Below, piece after piece: positions 49,350-60,354 of a stretch of 64,000 nt of DNA. This DNA is from Cladobotryum mycophilum (lineage: Eukaryota > Ascomycota > Sordariomycetes > Hypocreales > Hypocreaceae), in NCBI GenBank assembly GCA_036429605.1, contig CM071591.1, forward strand, positions 3,162,001-3,226,000, read 5' to 3'. The notes under the pieces are model-generated. The model was given only the letters and a program-made list of their open reading frames with translations. It was not told the origin of the DNA and searched no databases. The translations under genes were made by a program, and so were the position numbers. Every line of letters begins with the position of its first letter. Position 1 is the first letter of the stretch.

Positions 49350-50321
49350 AGCAAGGCGTAGCCTGATAAGTTACAATATAGAAACAAAATAGATGTGGCT
49401 ATCTTGACTTTTTTTTCATTATCTGCTTTTAGCATTGTAGTGGCTCGTCTTTCGTAGACTGAAGAAGCTCTCCTGAGCAGATCGATGTTCTTCGCGCATG
49501 GCTTCAGGGAGAATGACCTCATTTTGACTCACAGCAATGAGTCACCGATGTATTGTTTCTCATAGGAGGGGGTCGAGAGGGCGGAGGATCCATGGTGAGT
49601 ATGCGTAGTTTAGATCTGAAGATCGAGAGATTTGTCCCGATTAGGAAAACGCCGCAGGAAGCAGAAACAAAGAGAATTTTGCACTAATAGATAAGCGTAG
49701 TGGTTGAATGATTTGATCAAGGCATTGAAAAATAGTTGCTTCAACAATAAGTTTACCTTTCTTTCTACCCCTCCACAGATTCTGATTTTTGTTCATCAAG
49801 GTACAATTCTAGGGTAGATCCATCGAAAGTCTTCGTCTTACGAGAAAACGGGACTGCGAAGCTTGACTGCGAAGTAAATGTTGAGAAAAGCGACGATAGT
49901 GGTAGACGGATTAAATACGGGAACGGGCCAGTCCTGGAATTACGATTGAATCTGTCTTGTCATGATTGAACTAAGATTAAGTCCACAAGCTTCCATCGTT
50001 TGGTGTATTTAATTACTCCTGAATTTAGCATTCAGGGATAGACTTTTGCCAGATCGGCAGAGCAAACTACAAAATACCAATAACTTGCAATCTATCATAA
50101 TGTTTAGTTCATGTCGTGATTATTGGAATTTACTGGGAATCCAAACCAAAAAGTTAATCGCGTTTTAATTAAGCCTTTGGTTAGGAAAAGCTGTGGTAAA
50201 CACACATTACTTGAAAACCACTGAAGGAAAGCTCAGACTATCTCGAGGCCTAGCTCTTATAGAGTCCCTATACATAGAGATATATATAGCCATATCGCTC
50301 TGCTTGAACGTAAGCCAGGAC
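49350..50321. other. AT-rich spacer
   Basis: About 970 bp between the LRR-like gene and the end of the first HET gene, both pointing into it. It is visibly AT-richer than region 1, with TpA-rich text and no exon that I can support. Confidence 0.5.
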
Positions 50322-52997
50322 CTAGGGAACGAACCCAAGAGGTCCAGTAAGCCCCGTGAGTGCTTCCCACCCAATTGCTTGGCTCGAGTCGATCTGAGCG
50401 AGCTGCTTCGCCATTTGAGATGTACTCTGTTTCCCCGAGGCTCTGACTGAGCTAGTACCACCATAGCCTCTTTCGTTACCTCTATCAAATCTCATACCAC
50501 GCCGATGAACATGGCGGCTATCAGAATCCATTTCATCGCGTACATGAAACGCCGGATGGGCCATGCTCAAAATCAGACTTCTTGTCAAGGCATCAATCTT
50601 AGCTAGCACCTCTGTCGCGGGGATTGGTGGCTTGTCCGAATCGCAGCCGATTCTGACTCCCACTGTTTGTCTGTATCGATCTTTTGGGGCACCGTAATCG
50701 AACACACAGCCGATATAGTGACTGTCGATGAATGGCTGAGAGGAAGTGACCGGAAAGGCATGCCTCTCGTCTGGCTAGCAGATGCCTGCCGTAGCGACTA
50801 GAACTGATAGGGGTTGATCGATGCCTGTGGAGTCGTTGTATATGAGAAGACAGTGTTGCCATTTCTCTTCTAGGGCTTGCCTGATTCGAAACTCAACCGA
50901 TAGATGTAGAGCATATGGTTTCAATGCCGTCTTGTCCTCTGCTGTTACTGGCCGGCACTGCCACTGAGAGATGGCAGCCCCGTACCTATCCACCAAGGCA
51001 ACTCCAGTATGAGTAATTGTGCTTGGCAAGTCATAGATGGTGGCGGGAGAACTGTCCAAAAGGTTTGAAGGGCACCAGGAGAAAGCACCACCAGACGGAG
51101 AGGCCGTTTCGTGGCCATGAAGCAAAAACTTGAGCGGCACCTCTAGATACAGGCCCATTATCTTGATCGTCTTTGTTGCTGGCGAGTCCTCGTAGTCGTA
51201 ATCTGGTACCCTGGCGAGCAGAGAGGCTATCGTGATGCGATCGCGTGCCCAGGATGTTACACGAGTTCTCATGATCATCAGAAGATCCGAGATGCTGGGC
51301 TCGTTGTTTCGCAAGCGTCTGATGATGGTCGATGCGACTATGTGGCCGAGCTTCTCAAAATCTCGAGATGCCAGGATATCATCGTCCAGGTCTTTGATAA
51401 ACTGACGAGAGTGGTCTTTGGGATCTCGATAGACGACTTTGATGGACTTGGAGACGGAGAGCTCTAAAGCCGTCCAACCGCGTGTAAACCATGGCGAGAG
51501 AACGAGAGCTAGGGCAGGGCTCCCGTCATCGGCCCAGTCGAATTGAAGTAAATACTCGTCATGGATGAGAGTATGCTTGGCGCTGGAGTAGTTTTCCTGC
51601 ATCTTGCTGATGGCCTTTTGTTTTGCAGCTCTTTCGGGGGGATGCAAATGGTATCCCACCAGATTCCGTCGCAGCCCAATTTATCAGCAAGGGTCTTGAA
51701 ATACGACCAGAGGCAGCTATTGACGTTTCCTGGACTGGAGATGCCGACCCCCGTGCCGTCCGACCAGACATGGGAAATGGCCATGACCCCGGTCGGTGGC
51801 GGTGATAGAGATATAGTGTCCGAGTTCGTATCTCGTGTTGGCCAAGCGGTTGTTCGGCCTTGATGCGCGGCATCATTTAGCTGATCCATGGAAAAAGTGA
51901 GCTGGCGACAGTCACGATTAGCGCACTTGTGCAGTTGCGCTTTGCGAGCACTGTTCTCATCATCGAACTGGCAGAATTCTGCACTGCAGGCCTCATGCCG
52001 TACATGTTCAAACTGCTCATGCGCAGAGGATTCTTCTGCAAGTTCCATCAAGGAGAGCAGATCGTCTTGGCCCTTTTCAGAGCTATATGCCAGATTCCAG
52101 AGCCGGTGCTTACAGATTCGCAGCCTTGATGCCCTGTCCATTGCTCGTTGGACGGCGGGTAACGTTACTCGCGGGGGTGGTACCGGAATACCAAAACCAC
52201 GACCGTGGCTCACTCTTTATAAGTCTCAGGTAACCATTCGGAATGATACTGCATGGAGCTTGCACCTGTGTTAACAAGAAATAGGCAATCTTGGCAACGT
52301 CAAGGATCATGACAGCATCTCCCGGCAGTCCATCTGCCTTCTTCAAATCCACCAGGTTGTCGATTTGCAGGACTGAAAAGTCCTCGAGCCACTGGTATCC
52401 CGCCCCGGCAGCAGCAAGCTGACAAGAACCAGCCGTTAATGCCCATTCACGAAAGGACTTCCATTTTTCGCAAACCGGCATGGCCTTCTGCAGTCGTTCC
52501 ATCTGTGCCCTGCAGCGTGGCCAACGACATACTCTTAGGCGGCTTTGGATGCACAATGTTTGGACCAGGTCAAGAAAGGTACTGTTTCCCAACGTCCATT
52601 GGTATTTTCTTTTGTGCTCTTCTTCTTCTCTAAAATTGTACTCGTGGCCTCTAAGTTCTTCTCTCCAGTCACGGGGATGGAAGTCGTATAAATGGGTGTT
52701 GTCACAGGTGCGAGGCGATTCGAGGGACTCGCCGTTGGTATCAAGAAAGAGCGTAACGTCCGGATCGAAGACTGGTATCTGTAGTGCCCCTGCTGTGTCG
52801 AGCTTTGGGCCAAATATGTGAGAATTTTTGGAGCAAGTTCTTGATTTGTCCTTCTTCTCTTCTATCGCTCGAGTCTCATCTGGCCCAGGGGATATAATCG
52901 ATTTGAGGAAGGACTCTGTTGCTACTTGTCTTTTCTTTTCCAAATAAACATTGCTGTCCTCCCAGAGGTCAATCACTTCCACCCAGCTGCTATCCAT
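50322..52997 (-). pseudogene. HET-domain protein A, disrupted
   Basis: HET-domain proteins trigger growth arrest or cell death when genetically different hyphae fuse. This one starts at 52997 (MDSSWVEVIDLWEDS). Exon 1 (52997-52214, 261 codons) encodes an unfamiliar N-terminal region; a plausible 70-nt intron leads to 52143. The HET core is unmistakable: VMAISHVWSDG, then CDGIWWDTICIPP, then SPWFTRGWTALELS and DRITIASLLARVPD. Within the most conserved stretch, at the C6 run (G6 at 51636-51641 on the plus strand), the frame changes after TICIPP and resumes as ERAAKQKAISKM, so one base is missing. A TAG follows at 50775-50777, yet the same frame stays open for about 150 further codons to 50322. 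That TAG may be a premature stop or the true end. Neither lesion can be explained by a normal intron. Confidence 0.75.
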
Positions 52998-53533
52998 TCT
53001 TTATTTGCACTAGATTTCTTGTATAATATCGTATAATATGACTTCACCTCTCGGACATGAATATGACAGCAGTAAATCCACGCGAATTTCTTTCTTTCAT
53101 TGTCTAATAATTTCAAGGAATTTGAGCATAACGACGAACCTAATTGCTTTGCTACGCAGTGCCAACGGAATAGACCAATAATCAAAATTTATATTGCTAT
53201 GGGGCAGGTCATCATCAGGGCGTCAATGAGCCCCCCGTGCAGTGCAAAAATTGATGCCCAACTATGCTGGGGAGTGCGGAGTACACTCAGGCGATTCTTA
53301 TGCCCAGTCATTTATTGACCAGGAAGTTTCTTTGCTTTTCACAGAACCCCACAACAAAGGAGGGCGGCAGAGAAAAAGGAAGTTTGTTCGGAGAAATTTA
53401 TCACCACAGGCCCCTGGACCAACATGTTTTGATTACGTCCATTTCAAATAGAGAATTATGTTACTAAACGTAATAGAATCTTGCTCTCGGAATCTCCAAC
53501 TTTGAATATTTACCATGAAATGATTGAGATTCT
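52998..53533. other. Spacer between two HET genes
   Basis: About 540 bp. It holds the promoter of HET gene A and the 3' flank of HET gene B, both on the minus strand. No gene is seen. Confidence 0.5.
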
Positions 53534-55393
53534 TCAATTTTTAGATTCGTATTCTTCAGGCCTTCCAATCGAGATGGAGATTACTGGCCACTGGTCGAGG
53601 ATGTTCTGAAACCTGCCGGCTTCTAATAGAAACGTCGACGAACGATGAAACTTTCCCGGTCGATGTTCTTCCACTGCGCATGCTCGTATTGTACTCATCT
53701 CGTCAAGAAGAATGCCACCAACGGGACGCGGGTCAGGTTGGTAGACTGGGTCTAGCGGAAACTTCTTGGAAACACCAACAACAACCATGTATGCCGTCAC
53801 AGGATCGAGTTCGACGTCATTAGAAGGCACTCCAGGGCCCGTGCTATCTGGAATAATATCCCAGACCCGCCCGTCGGTGCCTACGACGCGCGTCACATTA
53901 TCAGGGGCAGCGTCTGCTAATTCCAAGGTGATGTAGTCATTATTCTTCATCAGATTCGTGCGGCGTCGACCAAAGATCTGGCCAGTGGGCACGATTCTGG
54001 CAGCCTTGGATGATATGATGAGGTATCCGTCATTATCCATAGTTGCTGGAGGAAGGTCCGTGAGCCAGTATTGTGGAAGAGAGACAGAAGCCACGTCTTC
54101 CGCTTGGCTCTCTGTACCGTCGTCGATCTCTTCATTCAACCACTCTATGTCGTAGATCGAGTCTGATACGTTCGGCTGCAGAGGCCCTCTTCGTTGGGCC
54201 CATCGAACATTGCCGGTTACATCTGTAACTGGGAAGTCTGCAAATGAGGACAAGAAAGGCGACGGACGGATATCCAACGAGAGACCGAGCCACACGGGCT
54301 TCCCACCCTTACGAGGAATACCCTGCGCAAGCGCAATCGTCGCGCCTATTCGGTCCTGGCTGTCGAACTGACGTGGCTCCACCGTGACACCAAAGAATCC
54401 CATAATACTGAATACCATGTCTACCGGTCGTGACGAGGCGCGCAGCATCGACGACTGCCAGAGCGCCATCGCTCGCTCCTCCGGGTCGGTTGCCGCAAGG
54501 GCCCAAAGAGGCGCACCAACTCCCGCATTCCCATAGTCTCCAAGTACGCATGGGCTAAGGTCATCGCGTTCTCCTGAACCATCGTCAGGTGTCCAAGTCA
54601 ATGCCTGAGAGTAGTGACACGCCTTCAGCAGCTGATGTAGCAACACTATTGCAGAAACTCCGCAAGAGACCTCTCCAACTTCGCCCTGGATACCACCCTC
54701 CCATTCTGCCTAGTGCCTAGCGCCATGTGTCCACGAGAATAACACCACGGCTTTAGGCGGCGCGATAACCTCTTGAAGTGTCCACGCTCGCGTAATCCAC
54801 TTGGTCTCCTCGTCGATAGGTACAAGCCGGGAGAGTCCGCCTGGAAGGACGACACTGATACGATAGTAGCGGTAGATATCGTACATGTGCTTGATCTGCC
54901 AGGACTTATCCGTGCAATCAGTTTGGATGATGCACAAGCAGTCAAGCCAAAGCCACTCGATGCCCTCCAGCAAGGCGACTTTGCACGCATCATGCAAAAC
55001 GGATATGCTCACGGGGTCTCCATCTTCTCCTCCTACAACTGTGAAAGTCATGTTCCTGGCCTCATCAGATTCATCCGGTGAAGATATATTGCCTTTCCAG
55101 ATATATGAGATGGCTATGTAAGAAACAAGCTTGATGTCTGTGAACTCGTGAATAGAGAGGGCGTAGTGACTAATGTAGTTTACGCAGTTGATTAAACGGT
55201 ATCGTTCTGGAGTAGCCGTAGCAGAGAGGTTGATCTGTGCTTGTGCCAATTTTGAGAGGTTATATCGTAGGATTTTCTGACCTGGGGACTGGTGAGAGAT
55301 CTGAGGTGATGAAAGTTCCCTGTGCGAGCGGGAGTCAGCATATATAAGAATTCCGTGGTATACGACATCCATAACTGACCTTTTCCCTTCCAT
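53534..55393 (-). pseudogene. HET-domain protein B, with in-frame stop
   Basis: Start ATG at 55393 (MEGKRSVMDVVYHG), one long frame to a TGA at 53534. HET-domain landmarks in order: the IAISYIWKGN block, WLWLDCLCIIQTD, HMYDIYRYYRISVVLPGG and WITRAWTLQEVIAPPKAVVL. The C-terminal 370 codons contain a second conserved part (MALWQSSMLRASSRPVDMVF and IMGFFGV) typical of the longer HET proteins. A TAG at 54710-54712 interrupts the same frame directly after the FSWTHG segment, and the frame continues without another stop to the C-terminus. A 60-nt intron could remove it in frame but would have a weak donor and delete conserved residues, so a nonsense mutation is preferred. CAG-to-TAG or TGG-to-TAG are both C-to-T transitions at CpA on one strand. 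Confidence 0.75.
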
Positions 55394-56021
55394 AATGGTG
55401 TTAGGCACATCGGAAGTCAAGAGTCATCGGCTTAGATGGACGAAGAAGAAAATACCACAACTATTATATGCAGTAGCCCGTCATATAGATGGCACGGAAT
55501 TTCCTTAGTCAAATCGATGGTTTCTTTGGGCTGCGGACTGAGATTGATGCATGTCTATGTGCGGCTGCCCAACGCAAGGCATCGATAAAATTGGGCGGAA
55601 CACTCACATCTCTAACAATTACAAAATCTCATGCCATACGAACTTGACGCTTTCAATATTTCTACAATTTACTCCATCAGTTCTGAATAGGCACTACGTA
55701 TTTTCGAATATTGAAGATGTCTGCAAACCAAATACTGTAAATCACTGCCGCAGATTTGGGCACTCGTATTATATATGAATTATCGTTACTTGATGTCTGG
55801 GGGAAAATAGAAACTGTCGACATTAGTCCTCTGGCGACGGATAGCTGCATTCGTATGATCAACGCTGTAGCTTTCGCAAAGGACCTTATCCTGAGAATCT
55901 GGAAATTCCCTGAGCCACCTCTTAAGAGTTTAGAAGTTTCATATCTTGGCCAAAGTTAAAATATTCGGCCATATCGTACGTCTGGAAAGGGAATCCGGTC
56001 GATTCATCTGCCACGGTGGCC

Positions 56022-56054
<33 letters not shown>

Positions 56055-56734
56055 GCACCCTTGAGTATAGGTTAACTCAGAGCCAATTACCAGGATTCAG
56101 GGGGACCTATCTGCCATATTAATATGGATCTACCGATCTACCTAGACCATTATGGCCCAGATGTCGGCATGGTAGTTTTGCGCTAAGCGTACTGGGCTTC
56201 ACTATATGACTGAAAACGGTCTTGGTGAGGTTATATTGGGTTTGACCGTGTTTCGAGCGCTATGCTATTTTCCCTACAGGGGATCAAATTTTGAGCCGCG
56301 TTTTCTAACGCCTGGACGTTGCCGTGTATGCCCCATTTATAGCCTCGCAGGAGCCTACAAGAGTCTGCAAAGTTACGGGAACGTAGCTGTGCTCTCAGGT
56401 ACCTTAAAAACACCTAGATATGTGCGTCGACTTGAAGAAGTAAAAGGATGATACTATCTGTTTGTATTTTCCTCTCTGCAAGTTATCTCTCTGATTGTAG
56501 AGTCACTAAAATTTTCAATTTTATCATGAATCTCTTTCTAAGAAACTAAAGTTAACCTTACCAACCTAGGCAGATTACACTTCATACATAAATACCTATA
56601 ACACGCAGGTTGCTGCCCGACAAGGATCCACTACGAACGGATAAGCCCGAACCTGACCCTTCCATAACTCGAGCCCTGCCGTCCTTCAACTGTCTCTGGC
56701 ATTTCTTCTTTCTATAACCCCAAACAACTTCGCA
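55394..56734. promoter_or_regulatory. Divergent intergenic region with TTG microsatellite
   Basis: About 1.3 kb between the divergent starts of HET gene B and the membrane protein gene; the presumed promoters of both lie here. It is AT-rich and contains a TTG repeat at about 56022-56051. No exon can be supported. Confidence 0.45.
56022..56051. repeat. TTG trinucleotide microsatellite
   Basis: About ten TTG units (CAA on the opposite strand) in the divergent spacer, outside any supported gene. Confidence 0.9.
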
Positions 56735-58164
56735 ATGAACACTTCTCTGCTATCCAACACTCACCAGTCTTGGCCACGGTCATCCGACATTGCTAGCAGC
56801 GAGTTCACTGCACAATGGATTCGGCCTGGTGATATATTTTCAGTGCTTTTGATTCTCGGCGGCGATGTCATCCAGCTTGCGTGCGCTGCTATGGCAAGTG
56901 GCTCCAGCATCCCGCCTAACCCAGTTACTTTCTCTTTTGGCTGGGTTGCCTACTCCGTGTCCAGTCTTCTTCTGTCAGCTATCGGCAGCAACAGGCTTAT
57001 ATCTTTTCCACCAGAAATAGAACTGAAAGTCATTAATCTGAAATCGGGTGCCCAACGATCTAATAACTCGTGGTTGCTCGGCCGGTTCGTTAAGACGTAC
57101 TCATACTGGATGCCCCCTGAAGTACGCCCGTGTCATTCGAATAAAACCGTGCGATCTAAATCGGTCGACGAAGAGAATACTTTTGCCGGCAATGAAAAAC
57201 CTCTCTCGGCTTTGCTAGATGTTCCTTATGCCCTCTGCGTTGCCGTGTATTGCTGGCGTGAAGACTCTAGCCCTGGGATCCCAACTCGCGATCTTGTTTG
57301 GTGGAGCGGCTATATCGTCTCCCTGATTCAACTTGGCATCGCGACGATACCTCTTTGCCTTTATGGCGACTGGGCCATCTTACTCGCCATTGGTTCTGGC
57401 ACTATACTGGCATATTCTTCAGCATCGCTGCCACAGTGGCGGAAGGAGAAATGGAATTCTCGCAGATCGAAAATGCCCATAGCACTAATGCAGGGCAACG
57501 GTGTCCATCATGTCATTATCATTGATGGTGGGTACAACGGACTTGATTTGGAAGCACTTGCTGCTGGGTTGAGGGTAATTGATTCAAGATCAACTCGCAT
57601 CTCTATATTTCTTCTCTCGTTTTTGTGGCTAGCCCTCCTGGTTAGCTGTACTGGTATCCGAGCTAATACGTGGTATCTCCTTGCGACTGGTGGCATCGGT
57701 ATGCTGCATACCATTGTTGTGGCAGCGGCCCCCGTATGCCTGAAGCCATGGGGCTGCCTCTAGTGCTGAAGCGTTCCGACCTAGAGTCCGAAGAGGGCGA
57801 AGTATTTGCCGAGCCAAAGGTTATGTGGACGCTGATGAGGTTAGAACTCAAATACAAAGGCTACGGCAAAATATTCCTGAATGAATTCTTTCCCGGAAAA
57901 CTATTGGACTGGGAGAAGGAATGGTGGGCTTCTGATGACGTAGACGCGAAAAATACGTTGTTGTCTCGTGCGAGAGACAAGTTTGAAGCAAAGTTGAAGA
58001 ATGAGAAGGAAGAGAAGTTGAAGGGGAGTCTCGTGGAGACATGGAGCCAAAGACTCCGCATTATACTACTATTGGGGTGTCTGAATGAAGCAGCACAACG
58101 CACTGCTGTACGAATTCATGTTTCTGATTGTCTCTGCAAAGACTATATTTGTCATACTCTGTGA
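56735..58164 (+). pseudogene. Multi-pass membrane protein of a fungal-specific family, frameshifted
   Basis: Single exon starting at 56735. Hydrophobic segments lie near residues 32-55 (IFSVLLILGGDVIQLACAAM), 68-88 (FSFGWVAYSVSSLLLSAIG), about 203-240 (WSGYIVSLIQLGIATIPLCL, LLAIGSGTILAYSS) and about 298-340 (ISIFLLSFLWLALLVS, WYLLATGGIGMLH). I recognise the pattern RPGDIFSVLLILGGDV ... LPQWRKEKW ... as an uncharacterised membrane family common in filamentous ascomycetes. At the C5 run 57729-57733 the frame changes: text up to IVVAAAP runs into a stop at 57763, while the expected continuation (RMPEAMGLPL, FAEPKVMWTL, FLNEFFPGKLLDWEKEWW) is in another frame to 58164. One missing C explains it and there is no room for an intron. 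The function of the family is unknown. Confidence 0.75.
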
Positions 58165-58197
58165 TGCAAAATGAAAGTTATTTATAGCGGTCTAAAA

Positions 58198-60142
58198 CTA
58201 GCTCACACAAACTGATAGCTTCCCGGATAAGTTGGAGTGTATCATGTTCTCTGCGGAACTGTGCTTTGGCTTGGAGACGTTGCTACACACCAGCCTCCGC
58301 ACATATTCGCAATGCACGGTGAAATTCCTATCAGAGTTTGCATGATGGCCCGTCCGGAGAACACCAACGCAAGCACCGGAGCTTCCGTGAGGCACCGTGT
58401 CCAAAGCCAACAACATGTCGCATGTGTAATCCCCTACCCCTTCCGGTTGCGTATCGCCTATTTGATAAGTCCTCCCCCTTTCGTCTTTCATGTACCACGG
58501 TGTCCCCGATGCGAATCCCGTTTTTGGGAAAAGCATGGCGAAATATGCCGATTGGAGACCATCATCCATAAGGGTTATATCCGCGTTCATGGTATCCAGC
58601 ATGGACCCGGCAGTGGCCATGAACGATGCTGGAGCCCAGCGAAACCCGGGGGCTTTGAGTTTTTCTCCTGTAAGAAGTAATATATTTTTAGGAATTCTGC
58701 GAACGTCCTGTAACATCATCATTCGCCCCTCCGGAGACTTTATCTCTATGAGCTCAGATGGCTTCGAACCTAATAGACTTGCAATAGCGAGAGTTTCGTC
58801 CGAGAGCCTTGAACTTGTCCTCCATCGTATGGATTTGGTGACATCAGTCAAGGAGTATGATCTGTATATTGATTTCTTGCTCATTTGGAACAACTTAGAG
58901 GCAAAGTCGTCCAGATGTGCATGTAATAACATGATGCTAGTCGACGGGATCAACTCTCCGAGGGCGACAATTCTATTTGCAAAGTTGAAATGAAGCTCCT
59001 TGGCGAGAACTGCCTCTTGAAGCGTCCAAAGGCGCCTCATCCAGCCCGAGGTGAGGACACGGAGTAGCTTCAAGCCGGGCGGATCGATGGAGTGGCACAG
59101 TTGTAGACCTTTGTCCAACACTAGAACTGCGACGGCGTCCGAGTATGTAGCTGCCATCATCCCAATGGCCTTTTCCCGCGCGTTGTCGGCGCTTGGAATG
59201 CATAATGACTCAACCCAGAACGCCGCGCCCGGGCTGATCCTGGCGACGAGAGATGACATGCGACGAAGCTGACATGCTGGAAGCCCTTTCTCTGTAGTAC
59301 TGCCTAATCCATCTGCCCAGACATGGGAAAGGGCCACATATTTTGTCTCCGATAATCTATGAACAGCGAGAGTCATATTTTCTCCCGACTCATCATATAG
59401 TGTTATCACAGGTATCCCGTCGTCGGGGATCATTTGCTCCACCTCTGTAAATGATGGGGCTATGTATTCACAATGAACAGTGCCTGATATTGCCAGGGCC
59501 TCGCATCCCGAGGTATGACTAGGGACGTAAGTTTCTGGGTCTACTTGATATGTAGTACATGAGCTTTATGTACAAACGTCATGATGCCTTCCATCAGCAG
59601 TTGGCCGGCAATTACTGGCAAATTCAAGCGCCGAGACAGAGGTTGTTGCTATGAGATAGTGGAGAATTGAAGGGCACCAGCCATGAGCAATGATTTCCTC
59701 AACCATTGTCTTCTTCAGTGATGGCGTCCATATCATGGACCAGGAATGACTTGGCCGTGACAGTTCCGGCGGAAAAGCCGTCGTCCCATTTACAATCGCC
59801 TCACCAATGAGAGCGATGAAGCAAGCCATAGCCGGTACGACGCTGCCAAGGAGTTCGAACATCCTGAGGCCACCTCTCAAGAACCAAATCAGCATTGAGT
59901 GAGCCTGGACGATCGTCCTCTGAACACAATCTAGCCATGGCTTGAGTTTCTGCAGCAATTTGTCGTAGTATTTGGGTGGCATTCCCTTCCCGGTTCGATG
60001 GGCGGACCTTCAAATATTGGTCAAAGGAAGTGACTTGATAGCCATTGTGACAATAATCAAGCCATGTTGGAGGCTCGAAAAGCCGCGACTGCGACTGTTC
60101 TCTCGAGTCGGTGGACTTTATGATGCGCTGGAGAAGAGCCAT
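58198..60142 (-). pseudogene. HET-domain protein D, disrupted by frameshift and stop
   Basis: Start ATG at 60142 (MALLQRIIKSTDS). The first frame reads to about 59985 (FDQYLKVRPSNREG). The conserved continuation MPPKYYDKLLQKLKPWLDC is in another frame, which needs one base removed near 59981-59990. It runs through a probable membrane or amphipathic stretch (FELLGSVVPAMACFIALIG) and HGWCPS to a TAA at 59566-59568. The same frame continues as QVDPETYVPSHTSGCEA and into the HET domain: YVALSHVWADGLG, AAFWVESLCIPSADNAREKAI and GWMRRLWTLQEAVLAKELHF, then RLSDETLAIASLLG, to 58198. HET gene E reads through the aligned position without a stop, so the TAA lies within normally coding sequence. A 72-nt GT-AG segment could splice it out but would delete about 24 conserved residues. 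Alternatively translation starts at the ATG at 59982. Confidence 0.75.
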
Positions 60143-60354
60143 TGATCTGTGGTGTTTACGACGGTAGGAAAGAAAAAGAGGCCACCAGCATTGGATACAG
60201 GTCACACAAGCAGGCGACCTAGCAGAGTAATTACAGATTCTGCATTAAACCCAAATCTAGCAAATCTCTGCCTGGTTGATTGCCTCGTTCTCCTCTCCCC
60301 AAGTGGCCGTCTCCAGCAGGCTCATATCTGCATTGATGCCTAATTAAAACACCC
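60143..60354. promoter_or_regulatory. Short divergent promoter between HET genes D and E
   Basis: 212 bp separate the start codons of two head-to-head paralogous HET genes, so any regulatory sites are probably shared. No specific binding site is claimed. Confidence 0.55.
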
